From: Algibacter pacificus
Lineage (GTDB): Bacteria > Bacteroidota > Bacteroidia > Flavobacteriales > Flavobacteriaceae
Direction of reading: 5' to 3'
Assembly: GCF_008033385.1 (NCBI RefSeq)
Contig: NZ_VOGY01000001.1
Coordinates: 186,001 to 250,000 of the forward strand
Length of the DNA stretch: 64,000 bases
A program made the translations under genes and the position numbers. Numbering within the stretch: position 1 is the stretch's first letter; each line of letters starts with the position of its first letter. Shown in pieces: positions 18,634 through 28,300 of this stretch. The notes under the pieces are model-generated. The model made no database searches. It worked only from the letters and a program-made list of their open reading frames with translations, and was not told the origin of the DNA.

Positions 18634-19458
18634 ATGAAAAAGATTTTAATTCCTACAGATTTCTCTGAAAATAGCTATAAAGCTATAGATTACATTTTAG
18701 AACTTTTTAAAAATGAAGTCTGTGTGTTTTATTTTCTTAATGTTTATAATTATGGAACACATGGTTTAAGCGCTATTGAGATGCTTCAAGCCGATGATGA
18801 ATGGTTTGAAAAGCCTAAAGAAAATTCCTTAAAGCAATTAGGGGATTTGTTAGAAGAATATACTGTAAATAGAAACGATGCAAAGCACGAATATCATGTT
18901 ATTTCCGAAAGTTTAAGCTTGGTTAAGGCGCTTGAAAAACACACCAAAAAACTAAATATAGATTTAATTGTTTTGGAAGGCAATACTAAAGTTAATAAGA
19001 ATATTGAAACTGTTGTTGGTGAAATGAGAACTTGTCCTGTGTTGATAGTACCTCGAAATGTATTTTTTAATATAGGTATAAACCTAACAATAGCTTCAGA
19101 TTTTATGGATTCGGTAAGGACTATAGAAATAGATAATTTTCTAAAAACCTTTAAAAACACTTCCTTAAAGGTGAGTATTTTGGTGTTAGGAGATCAAAGT
19201 GCTTTTACAGATGAGGTGAATAGAAACATGATGTTGTTGTTTAATCATTTAGAATACGGGTTAGGGGTTTCGGTAAAAGTAGAGTTTGCAGAACAGTCTA
19301 GTAATTTAAAAGCTTATGCTGCTTCTCACTTTAATAATATAATGTGCGTTGTTGATAACAAACCCGGGATTTTAAGAAAATTCGGAATTTATAAATCTAA
19401 AGTGATATCAACTATAGAAAAATTTCACAATCATCCTGTTTTAACAATTCATCAGTAA
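18634..19458 (+). CDS. Universal stress protein (UspA family), two-domain
   Basis: The 274-residue protein begins MKKILIPTDFSENSYKAIDYI, a typical UspA fold start, and ends its first domain with VVGEMRTCPVLIVPRN. The second half (about 145-274) is a degenerate repeat of the same fold, as in tandem Usp proteins of Bacteroidota. The role is stress survival through nucleotide binding or protein interaction, but the G-2x-G-9x-G ATP motif is not clear. It closes the gene string behind the sigma-54 promoter. Cytosolic. Confidence 0.88.
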   Translation: MKKILIPTDFSENSYKAIDYILELFKNEVCVFYFLNVYNYGTHGLSAIEMLQADDEWFEKPKENSLKQLGDLLEEYTVNRNDAKHEYHVISESLSLVKALEKHTKKLNIDLIVLEGNTKVNKNIETVVGEMRTCPVLIVPRNVFFNIGINLTIASDFMDSVRTIEIDNFLKTFKNTSLKVSILVLGDQSAFTDEVNRNMMLLFNHLEYGLGVSVKVEFAEQSSNLKAYAASHFNNIMCVVDNKPGILRKFGIYKSKVISTIEKFHNHPVLTIHQ

Positions 19459-19527
19459 GGATGAAAAGGAGCAGCAGTTCTAGTTATTGTGTTCAACAAT
19501 TGATTTTAGAACTGTTTGAGTAAAAAA

Positions 19528-19561
19528 AATAGCGCTTTCCTGAAAAAGGGAAGCTGCTATT
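19528..19561. terminator. Hairpin between the universal stress gene and miaE
   Basis: AATAGCGCTTTCC pairs, with one or two bulges, with GGGAAGCTGCTATT around the loop TGAAAAA. It lies between convergent genes and touches the miaE stop codon. A run of A's on the left gives T's on the minus strand, so it should mainly end the recG-miaE transcript. Confidence 0.65.
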
Positions 19562-20142
19562 TACCCATGGATCGTTTCCGATTTTCCATAATTCTGAATC
19601 ACTTCTGCTTCAAAATCAATAAGTTCTTGCCAGCGTTTATCAACATCAATTGGTTTTCCGTATTTGCGGGCAAAGCCAATAAAAGTGGTGTAATGTCCAG
19701 CTTCACTTATCATTAAATCGTGATAAAATTTGGATAATTCGGGATCTTTAATTTTTTTAGAAAGCAGTTTAAAACGTTCACAACTTCGGGCTTCAATCAT
19801 GGCAGAGAATAAAAGCCGATCTACCATAGATTGCAGCCGATTTCCGCCCTTATTCATAAATTTGTAAAGCTCGTTAACATAACTGTCTTTACGTTCGCGA
19901 CCGAGCGTAAAACCGCGTGCTTTTATAATGTTGTGTACCATTTGAAAATGCTCAATTTCTTCTTTAGCAAGTTCAAGTAAATCCGTTACTAAATCTTCGT
20001 GTTCCGAGTTTAGCGTTACTATAGTTATGGCGTTGGTTGCAGCTTTTTGTTCGCACCAAGCGTGATCGGTTAATATTTCTTCAATATTCGATTCTACAAT
20101 ATTTACCCAGCGCGGGTCGGTAGCTAATTTTAAACCAAGCAT
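19561..20142 (-). CDS. miaE: tRNA-(ms2io6A)-hydroxylase MiaE
   Basis: This 193-residue ferritin-like di-iron protein has the metal-ligand motifs AKEEIEHFQMVH, IEARSCERF and SEAGHYTTF. MiaE hydroxylates ms2i6A at position 37 of tRNAs reading UNN codons, using O2. The length matches the family. It follows recG by 43 bases on the same strand, so they are probably cotranscribed. Cytosolic. Confidence 0.93.
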   Translation of the reverse strand: MLGLKLATDPRWVNIVESNIEEILTDHAWCEQKAATNAITIVTLNSEHEDLVTDLLELAKEEIEHFQMVHNIIKARGFTLGRERKDSYVNELYKFMNKGGNRLQSMVDRLLFSAMIEARSCERFKLLSKKIKDPELSKFYHDLMISEAGHYTTFIGFARKYGKPIDVDKRWQELIDFEAEVIQNYGKSETIHG

Positions 20143-20185
20143 GTTATTCTGTTTTTTGTAAAAGTAGTTATTTGAAACTAAAAGT

Positions 20186-22291
20186 CTAACTAATATAATT
20201 CCAAATGTTTTTGTATTTACTCAACGATTTATAAGTATTTAAAATAGGCAGGTTTTCTGGTTTCGATAAGCTTCTATCGTCGTTTAGTATGGCTTTGGCA
20301 TGGTATCTGGCATGCTGTAAAATAGTGTTATCTTTAATAATATCGGCAATTTTTAGATTTAAAACACCACTTTGCTGCGTACCCATAATATCTCCGGGGC
20401 CACGAAGGCGTAAATCCACTTCGGCAATTTCAAAACCATCGTTGGTTTTTACCATGGTTTCAATGCGTGTTTTGCTATTGGCACTTAGTTTGTGTCCCGT
20501 CATTAAAATACAATAACTCTGCTCGGCACCACGACCAACACGGCCACGTAATTGGTGTAATTGCGATAAACCAAAACGTTCGGCACTTTCAACAATCATT
20601 ACAGAAGCGTTGGGTACATTTACCCCAACTTCTATCACGGTGGTGGCCACCATAATTTGAGTTTCGCCTTTTATAAAACGTTGCATTTCGAATTCTTTGT
20701 CGGCTGGTTTCATTTTTCCGTGCACAATAGAGATTTGATATTCGGGCATCGGGAAGTCTCTCGAGAGACTGTCGTATCCATCCATCAAATCTTTATAATC
20801 CATTTTTTCGTTTTCTTTTATAAGTGGATAAACCACGTAAACTTGGCGCCCTAATTTTATTTCATCACGAATAAATCGGAATACATTAAGACGGTTTTTA
20901 TCATACCGATGTACAGTTTTTATAGCCTTTCTTCCGGGTGGTAATTCATCAATAACCGAGATGTCTAAATCGCCATAAACCGACATGGCTAAGGTGCGTG
21001 GAATTGGTGTTGCCGTCATCACCAAAACGTGTGGAGGCGAGGTGTTTTTATGCCATAATTTACTGCGTTGTGCCACCCCAAAACGGTGCTGTTCATCTAT
21101 AATAGCGAGGCCTAAATTTTTAAATTTTACTTTGTCTTCAAGTAGGGCGTGGGTGCCAATTAAAAGCTGTAATTCGCCACTTTCTAGTTTTTCATGAATC
21201 ACTCTTCGTTTTGAAGTTTTAGTTGAGCCTGTTAGTAGTTCTATACTGATTTTTAGTTCTTTAGATAGTTCTAGTAATCCATTATAGTGTTGGACTGACA
21301 AAATTTCAGTCGGCGCCATTAAGCAGGCTTGAAAATCGTTGTCAAGTGCCATGAGCATTGACATAAAGGCGACTATGGTCTTTCCGGAGCCTACATCGCC
21401 CTGTAAAAGCCGGTTCATTTGTGCATTACTGCCTAAATCCGATCGAATTTCTCGTAAAACTCGTTTTTGTGCACCCGTTAATTCGAAGGGTAAATGGTCT
21501 TTATAAAATGTATTAAAATAAGTGCCCACTTTATCAAAAGGAAAGCCTTTTATTTTCAATTTATGAATTAAATTTTTAATGATTAATTGCAGCTGAATAT
21601 AAAATAATTCTTCAAATTTTAATCGAAATTGCGCCTTAGAAAGTAGCTCTTGGCTCTTCGGAAAATGGATGTTAAAAAGCGCCTCGCTTTTCGAAATTAA
21701 ATTTAATTCTGAAAGTAAATTATCGGATAAAGTTTCAACAAATTTCCCGTTGGTATCCAGAAAAATTTGCTGCATGGTTTTATTAATCACCCGATTTGTA
21801 ATGCCTTTATTAGCCAATTTTTCGGTGGAAGGATATACCGGTTGCATGGCCGAACGCATGTTACTTTCATGTTCGGATAACAATTCCATTTCGGGGTGTG
21901 GCATGCTAAATTTTCCGCCAAAAGCATTCGCTTTTCCAAAAGCAACATAGTCAACATGCATTTTTAAATTGTCTTTTATCCATTTTTGACCACGAAACCA
22001 AACCAATTCCATGCTGCCTGTGTCATCAACAAAATTAGCAACAAGGCGTTTGCCTCGTTTTTGAGCCACTTCTTTAAAACCTGTGATTTTTCCAATAACT
22101 TGTATATCGGCATTACTTTGTTGCAGCCTACTTATTTTGTAATACTGCGTACGATCTATATAGCGATTTGGGAATAAATTCAATAAATCTTGAAAGGTGT
22201 GAATCCCCAGTTCCTTCCGCAAAGCATCTGCTCGGTTGGGACCAATGCCTTTTAAATAATCTATTGGAGTTTGTAGGTAGTTACTTTTCAC
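20186..22291 (-). CDS. recG: ATP-dependent DNA helicase RecG
   Basis: The 701-residue superfamily 2 helicase has an N-terminal wedge/OB domain (GIGPNRADALRKELGI, then IGKITGFKEVAQKRGKRL). The motor motifs are LLQGDVGSGKT (I), DEQHRFGVAQR (II), MTATPIPRT (III), and GRVGRG with the TRG region (FEIAEVDLRLRGPGD) at the end. RecG remodels stalled forks and branch-migrates Holliday junctions. Full-length and intact. Cytosolic, nucleoid-associated. Confidence 0.96.
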   Translation of the reverse strand: MKSNYLQTPIDYLKGIGPNRADALRKELGIHTFQDLLNLFPNRYIDRTQYYKISRLQQSNADIQVIGKITGFKEVAQKRGKRLVANFVDDTGSMELVWFRGQKWIKDNLKMHVDYVAFGKANAFGGKFSMPHPEMELLSEHESNMRSAMQPVYPSTEKLANKGITNRVINKTMQQIFLDTNGKFVETLSDNLLSELNLISKSEALFNIHFPKSQELLSKAQFRLKFEELFYIQLQLIIKNLIHKLKIKGFPFDKVGTYFNTFYKDHLPFELTGAQKRVLREIRSDLGSNAQMNRLLQGDVGSGKTIVAFMSMLMALDNDFQACLMAPTEILSVQHYNGLLELSKELKISIELLTGSTKTSKRRVIHEKLESGELQLLIGTHALLEDKVKFKNLGLAIIDEQHRFGVAQRSKLWHKNTSPPHVLVMTATPIPRTLAMSVYGDLDISVIDELPPGRKAIKTVHRYDKNRLNVFRFIRDEIKLGRQVYVVYPLIKENEKMDYKDLMDGYDSLSRDFPMPEYQISIVHGKMKPADKEFEMQRFIKGETQIMVATTVIEVGVNVPNASVMIVESAERFGLSQLHQLRGRVGRGAEQSYCILMTGHKLSANSKTRIETMVKTNDGFEIAEVDLRLRGPGDIMGTQQSGVLNLKIADIIKDNTILQHARYHAKAILNDDRSLSKPENLPILNTYKSLSKYKNIWNYIS

Positions 22292-22399
22292 AAAACTAAA
22301 CTAGAAATAATTATCAAATTACAATAATTTTATGACTTGTTTTTAATATTTCAACCGAAAAACTTATATATTGGTTTCGTTTTTGAAAAGGATTTATTT

Positions 22400-24358
22400 A
22401 TGAAATTGGTGTTGTTTATAGTCATTTTTGCTTGGAATTTCTCGTTTAGTCAGCAAACAGAATTTGTCGATTTTACTCATGCGAAAGCTCAGATTTCATT
22501 TGGAGATTTGTCTAAAAAGGAAGTTGAAGGCCACATAGTTTATCAATTTGAAATATTAAAAAACACCGATTCTATTTTTATAGATGCTAAAAATTTTCAG
22601 CATATTTCCTATGTTTTAGATGGACAATTTCAAGATAGTCTGTACAATGGCAATCAGCTTATTGTAAAACATCCGTTTAAAGCAAATACAAATCATTTTA
22701 TTGAAATATCGTTTAAAACCAGCCCTAAAAAAGCCCTGTATTTTATTGATTGGAATTACCCGGAAGGTAATAAACAAATTTGGACACAAGGGCAGGGGAA
22801 GTATACCAGTAATTGGTTGCCCTGTTTTGATGATATGAACGAAAAAGTCGAGTTTGATTTATCAATCACTTTCGATACGCGTTTTGAGGTGATGGCTAAT
22901 GGAAAGCTTGTTGATAAAACCGTTGAAAACAACCTCGCAACCTGGCAGTATAATATGCAACAGCCCATGTCTAGTTATTTATTGGCTTTAGTCATTGGGA
23001 AATATGCTAAACATACTGAGGTTTCAAAAAGCGGGATTCCCTTAGAAATGTATTTTTATCCTGAAGATTCTTTAAAGTTTGAACCCACTTATCGTTATTC
23101 TAAGCAAATGTTCAACTTTTTGGAAGATGAAATTGGAGTGCCCTATCCGTGGCAAAATTACAAGCAAATTCCGGTAAAAGATTTTCTGTATGCCGGGATG
23201 GAAAACACGAGTGCGACTTTGTTTTCGGATGCTTTTGTGGTAGATTCTATTGGCTTTGTTGATAAGAACTATGTAAATGTGAATGCGCACGAATTGGCGC
23301 ATCAATGGTTTGGGGATTTGGTTACCGAAACTTCTGGAACGCACCATTGGTTACAGGAAGGTTTTGCAACCTATTACGCGCTTTTAGCAGAACGCGATGT
23401 GTTTGGTGACGATTATTACTATTGGAGGCTTTACGAGTACGCGCAGGAGTTATTGACCCAAGATAAAGCAGGAGCAAGTACGTCGCTATTAAACCCGAAA
23501 TCGAGTAGTACTACGTTTTATAAAAAAGGGGCTTGGGTTTTGCATTTGCTACGCGAGCGTGTTGGGGATGCCGCTTTTAAAAAGGGTGTAAAAAATTATT
23601 TAGATAAACATCAATTTAAAAATGTGGAGACGGAAGATTTTATAACTGAAGTTGAAAAAACAAGTGGGCAAAACTTATCTGAATTTGTTGAGGTTTGGTT
23701 GAAAAGTGACACTTTACCTTTTGAAAAAATGATGAATAATTTAGTTGAAAATTCAAATGAAATAAAACGTTTTAATACGCTGGATTTTGAGCAACCTATT
23801 GATGATTTCGATAAGTTTTTAAGTCCGAAATATAGCAATGCTTTTCAGGAACGAGTAGTAAGAAAATTGGGAGATCGATTAAATAAAACCATATTACCAT
23901 CAGAAAATATAAAAGTTCGTCAGGCTATGGCTCAATTGATAAACGAAATCCCTTCAGAATTAAAAATCGAATACGAGTCGTTTTTAGACGATGCATCTTA
24001 TGTTACAAAGGAAACAGCTTTATTTAATTTATGGGTGAATTTTCCGCTGCAGCGTGATGAATATCTTAATAAAACGAAAGGTGTTGAAGGCTTTAACGAT
24101 AAAAATGTACGGCAACTTTGGCTCACTTTAGCTTTAGTAACGGAAGGTTTTGAACCTGAAAATAAAAAAGGATATTTTGATGAGTTAACTAGTTATACAA
24201 GTCCGAAGTACGGTTTTGAAATCCGTCAAAAAGCTTTTCAATATTTAAATGAAATACAGGCTTGTAATTCAACTTGTCAGGAAAATTTAAAAGCAGCCAG
24301 GACGCATCATAATTGGCGTTTTTCAAAATTTGCAAAAGATCTATTGAAAGCCGAATAG
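22400..24358 (+). CDS. M1-family zinc metallopeptidase (aminopeptidase), exported
   Basis: The 652-residue protein starts at ATG 22400 with AAGGA about 10 bases upstream and a signal peptide (MKLVLFIVIFAWNFSFS). An in-frame TTG at 22337 would bury the signal peptide and is rejected. The gluzincin site is HELAH at 297-301 with the third ligand Glu320 (WLQEGFA). The substrate-binding motif is YAGMENT, where GAMEN is usual. It should remove N-terminal residues from peptides in the periplasm or outside the cell. Its stop abuts the stop of the convergent PorP/SprF gene, leaving no room for a terminator. Confidence 0.92.
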   Translation: MKLVLFIVIFAWNFSFSQQTEFVDFTHAKAQISFGDLSKKEVEGHIVYQFEILKNTDSIFIDAKNFQHISYVLDGQFQDSLYNGNQLIVKHPFKANTNHFIEISFKTSPKKALYFIDWNYPEGNKQIWTQGQGKYTSNWLPCFDDMNEKVEFDLSITFDTRFEVMANGKLVDKTVENNLATWQYNMQQPMSSYLLALVIGKYAKHTEVSKSGIPLEMYFYPEDSLKFEPTYRYSKQMFNFLEDEIGVPYPWQNYKQIPVKDFLYAGMENTSATLFSDAFVVDSIGFVDKNYVNVNAHELAHQWFGDLVTETSGTHHWLQEGFATYYALLAERDVFGDDYYYWRLYEYAQELLTQDKAGASTSLLNPKSSSTTFYKKGAWVLHLLRERVGDAAFKKGVKNYLDKHQFKNVETEDFITEVEKTSGQNLSEFVEVWLKSDTLPFEKMMNNLVENSNEIKRFNTLDFEQPIDDFDKFLSPKYSNAFQERVVRKLGDRLNKTILPSENIKVRQAMAQLINEIPSELKIEYESFLDDASYVTKETALFNLWVNFPLQRDEYLNKTKGVEGFNDKNVRQLWLTLALVTEGFEPENKKGYFDELTSYTSPKYGFEIRQKAFQYLNEIQACNSTCQENLKAARTHHNWRFSKFAKDLLKAE

Positions 24359-25354
24359 TTATTTTCTTCGTTCTAAATTCGCTGGATTTCTACACACTAA
24401 ACAACCGGTTAAGTAAGTTACGGATAGTTCGTAAACACCATCGGTTCGTCCTATGTTTGTTGTGTTAATGTCATAAGAAAAGCCAAATCTTAATTTTTCA
24501 ATTTCTAAACCAATAAAAGTATTTATGGAGGTTAATAAATGGCTGTTGGCATCGTTTTTAGACGGGTTTGTAACGGCCATAGCGCCAAACATTATTTTAC
24601 CCATTTGTACTGTTGAACCAATATCTAAACGATTGTAAGGCCCTTGTTGCATGTAATTCATGGAAACCATCATATCGAAATAATCGTAATATGGAAATTT
24701 GTAATTGGCATGTATGGAATAAAAAACATCTAAAGGCACAACACCATTTTCTGAAAACGAAATATTTGGGGTGTTCAGGTGTTTAAAAGAAGCGCCTAGC
24801 CATAAATCGGTGTTGTTGCGGGTGTTTCTTTTATCGAAAACAAAACTGGCGGCAAAATCCATAAAGGTAATTTTTCGATTACCGTTTTGCCCAAAAGGAT
24901 CGGAGCTAATAGGGTTGATGGTGCCGTTGCTGATGTTAATCTGGTCGGCTAAAAGTAAGTTTTGAAAATTGAGTGATTTTTGTCCAAAACCAACTTCAAT
25001 GGCCGGTCTAAAATACCAATCGTTTCTTAAAGGCACATGATAAGCAAAGCTGGCGTTGCCTTGCAAGTGGTTGTAATTGGTGTTGTTTTCATTTTGGTTG
25101 ATAATACTAAAACCAAAACCACCAACGTCCTGTATCCAAGAATTGTAAAAGGCGTATTCCGTGTTGACTCTTAAATTTAAATTGGGCCATTGGGTTCTGT
25201 GAATAATACCGAAATAAGTGGCGTCTTCAAAACCAGCAAATCCTGGGTTTATAGTTTCTGGAACCATAAAGTATTGTGAAAATATGGGGTCTTGAGCACT
25301 GGCTTTAAAAATAAAGCAACTTAAGACTAATAGCATATGTAATTTTAATTTCAT
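24359..25354 (-). CDS. PorP/SprF-family type IX secretion outer-membrane protein
   Basis: The 331-residue protein has a signal peptide (MKLKLHMLLVLSCFIFKASA) and the family hallmark start QDPIFSQYFMVPETINPGFAG, with barrel-like strands to the end. SprF-type proteins help secrete or anchor a specific large partner, and their genes follow the partner gene. Here it starts 13 bases after the 1972-residue SprB-like adhesin gene, its likely client. Confidence 0.93.
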   Translation of the reverse strand: MKLKLHMLLVLSCFIFKASAQDPIFSQYFMVPETINPGFAGFEDATYFGIIHRTQWPNLNLRVNTEYAFYNSWIQDVGGFGFSIINQNENNTNYNHLQGNASFAYHVPLRNDWYFRPAIEVGFGQKSLNFQNLLLADQINISNGTINPISSDPFGQNGNRKITFMDFAASFVFDKRNTRNNTDLWLGASFKHLNTPNISFSENGVVPLDVFYSIHANYKFPYYDYFDMMVSMNYMQQGPYNRLDIGSTVQMGKIMFGAMAVTNPSKNDANSHLLTSINTFIGLEIEKLRFGFSYDINTTNIGRTDGVYELSVTYLTGCLVCRNPANLERRK

Positions 25355-25367
25355 CTTTTGGTTTGCT

Positions 25368-28300
25368 TTATTTTATAGATGTGAATTTTCCTTTTCGAGT
25401 AATGGTTTCACCATAAAATGTTTTTGCTGTTAATGTAAAATAGTAATTGCCGTTTTCGGCATCGTTATCTTTTATTTCACCATTCCAACCTTGTAATTGA
25501 TCTCCTTTTTCCGAATAAACCAAACTGCCCCAAGTATCGAAAATATTAAATTCAAAGTCTGAAAGTGCTATGGCTTCGGGAGCAAAATAGGGGTTTAATG
25601 CATCACCATTTGGAGTAAAGGCGTTTGGCATAATCAGTTTGTAACCGTTGGTAATTATTAGGTCTGTTGTTTTTGTATAGACACAACCAAATGCAAAGGT
25701 TACGGTTTGTGTTACCGTAAAAGTGCCTTCTTTAAAATAGGTGTGTTCAGGATTTTCTTCACCTGAAAAATTACCATCTCCAAAATCCCAAGATACCGAT
25801 ATAAAGCCAGGTGTTGAGGTGTTTGTAAACTGAATAGGATCTTGTATGGAGTAAAATCCAAAAGTAGACAAGGTATTTGATGTAGAATTGAAATCTGGAT
25901 CGCCTAAAATAGGATTTTCAACATTGTAAGATAAAGTGCTAGTGCAGCCTATATTATCGGTTACTTCAATAATAACAAGACCGTTAAATGTGGTATTCAT
26001 AATTTCGCCATTGATACCACTAACGGTTCCACTAGACCAAGAATAGGTGTATGGGGGCACGCCTCCAGAAGCTTCGGCAATAAAAGACTGATTGAATGTT
26101 TTAGTATCGCAATCGAATTGGGTGTCTGTTGTGATATTAATTTCAAGAGGTTCAAAACGGTTGATGTTCCAACTTCCTGAGATCTCACAGTTATTAGCAT
26201 CGGTAACCGTAACTGAATAATCTCCAGGAGGAATATTGGATAAATCTTCCGTAGTTTCTCCATTCGCCCATAGGTAGCTTAATGGTAACGTACCACCTGT
26301 AACAATTAAATTTATAGCGCCGCTATTGGCATCATCACAATCTAAAGCATCCGTTTTGTTTCCGGAAAGGGTAAGTTCATCAGGTTCTGTAATCACAAAT
26401 GTTTCTGTAATTACACAAGGTGTGCCATCGGTTATAGTCACGGTGTAAGATCCTGGTCCAATGTTGTTTCGTTCTAAGCCAGCAGTGGGGTCGTCGTTCC
26501 AATTTAGGGTAACGGGGTCAATGCCTCCAACCAGGTTGAGTACAATTCGAGCATCATTGGCTCCGTAGCAAGATACGTGGGTAACGTTTGGTGTTATTTC
26601 ATAAACAGGAACATCGTCAATAATAACTGTTGTTTCTTTTGTGCAATTTTCAGCATCGGTTACAGTAATAATATAGGAGCCAGGCGATAGGTTGGTTTGG
26701 GAATATCCCGTGCCTAAATTACTCCAAGCTATGCTGTAAGGCGGAGTTCCTCCAGTGATATTGTTAATAGTGATTGATGCGTCATTGTCGCCATAGCATT
26801 TAATTTCTGTAGCATTATAGTTTATCTCAATGTCGTCTTTTTGTGTTATCATTACACTTAATGTCGCAGTACAATTGGATGCATCGGTTATTGATAGTTT
26901 ATAAACTCCTGCAATTAATCCGGTTAAGTTTGAGTTACTACTTGTAAAACCATTTGGGCCTTGCCATGCATAGGAATACATTGGTCGACCTCCGATAGCA
27001 TTAATATTAATTTCTCCAGTAGCCGCTCCAAAACAAAGAATATTTACCTGGTTAACAAGTTTAGCTTCGAGTAAAGGAGGTTCAATAATATCGAATGTTT
27101 TTGTTATTGCTGTACAGTTATTCGCATCGGTTACAGAGACTTCATAAGTTCCGGGTCCCAGATTGTCTAAATCTTCTGTATTTGAAAAAGGAACACTGTT
27201 TTTAGTCCATTTATAGGAGTAAGGGGCGGTACCTCCTGAAATTTCAATGCCAATGCTACCATCATTAGCACCGTTACATGAAATAGTATCAGGATCAAAA
27301 TCAACACTACTAAAAACCAGTTCTTCCGGTTCTGTAATGGTAACTATTTTTTTGAACGGGCAACCACCTAAATCAAGGATTTCCAGTAAATAATTTCCTG
27401 GTTCTAGGTTTGAAATATCTTCTGAATTACTTGAAAATCCATTTGGTCCTGTCCAAGATATTTGATAAGGATCACCTGTTGGAAATGGAATGCCTTTGGT
27501 AACTGTAATATCTAAAGCTCCTGAATTAGAAGTGTAGCAGCTACTATTTGTTTGATTAAAAGTAACTATTATTGCTGGGTTTACTGTAAAGGTTATTTTA
27601 AAGGGGGTGCCTGTACAGGTACCTGTTGTAGGGGTAACGGTATAGGTTGCAGTCCCTGGGCTGGTAGTTGTGTTTGTTAGTGTCTGACTAATTAAGGATT
27701 GTGCAATGTTTTGGCTAGAGCCTCCAGTGACACTTCCCGCAGGGTTAATAACAGGGTTGCTCCAAGTGTAAGTGGTTCCGGTTGGAACAATATCAGTTGA
27801 AATTCTTGTGGGATCAATAACGAATGTACTTCCACTACAGATTAAAAGGGTTTTATCATTTATAACCGGAGTGCTATTTATTGTTATTTTGGCGGTGTTG
27901 GATGTAATTATAGAACAACCACCAGAACTGAAGGTGATAGTAACATAATAATATGTTGTGCCATGGGTGGTTTCTGGAGGTGTAAATGTTGATGTTGTTT
28001 CTAACGGGATAGCCGTACCAGAGGTTGTGTTGTCTACTGTGTTAGCGTACCATTGGAAAGTGGGGGTGCCTACACCTCCTGTATATGTTACGGATAGTGG
28101 GCTTAAGGTGTTACCTGAGCAATAGTTGTTAGAAATTGGTTGATTGGAGAATCTTGGAGCTGGATTTACAACAACTTCGGAAGTTGTGCTTGTCACTTCA
28201 CAACCTAGACCGCTTTGTGATATTTCAACATAATAATATGTGGTTCCAGCCGCTGTTGTTGGTGGAGTATAAACTTTAGAGGTCGCTCCTGAAATTTTAG

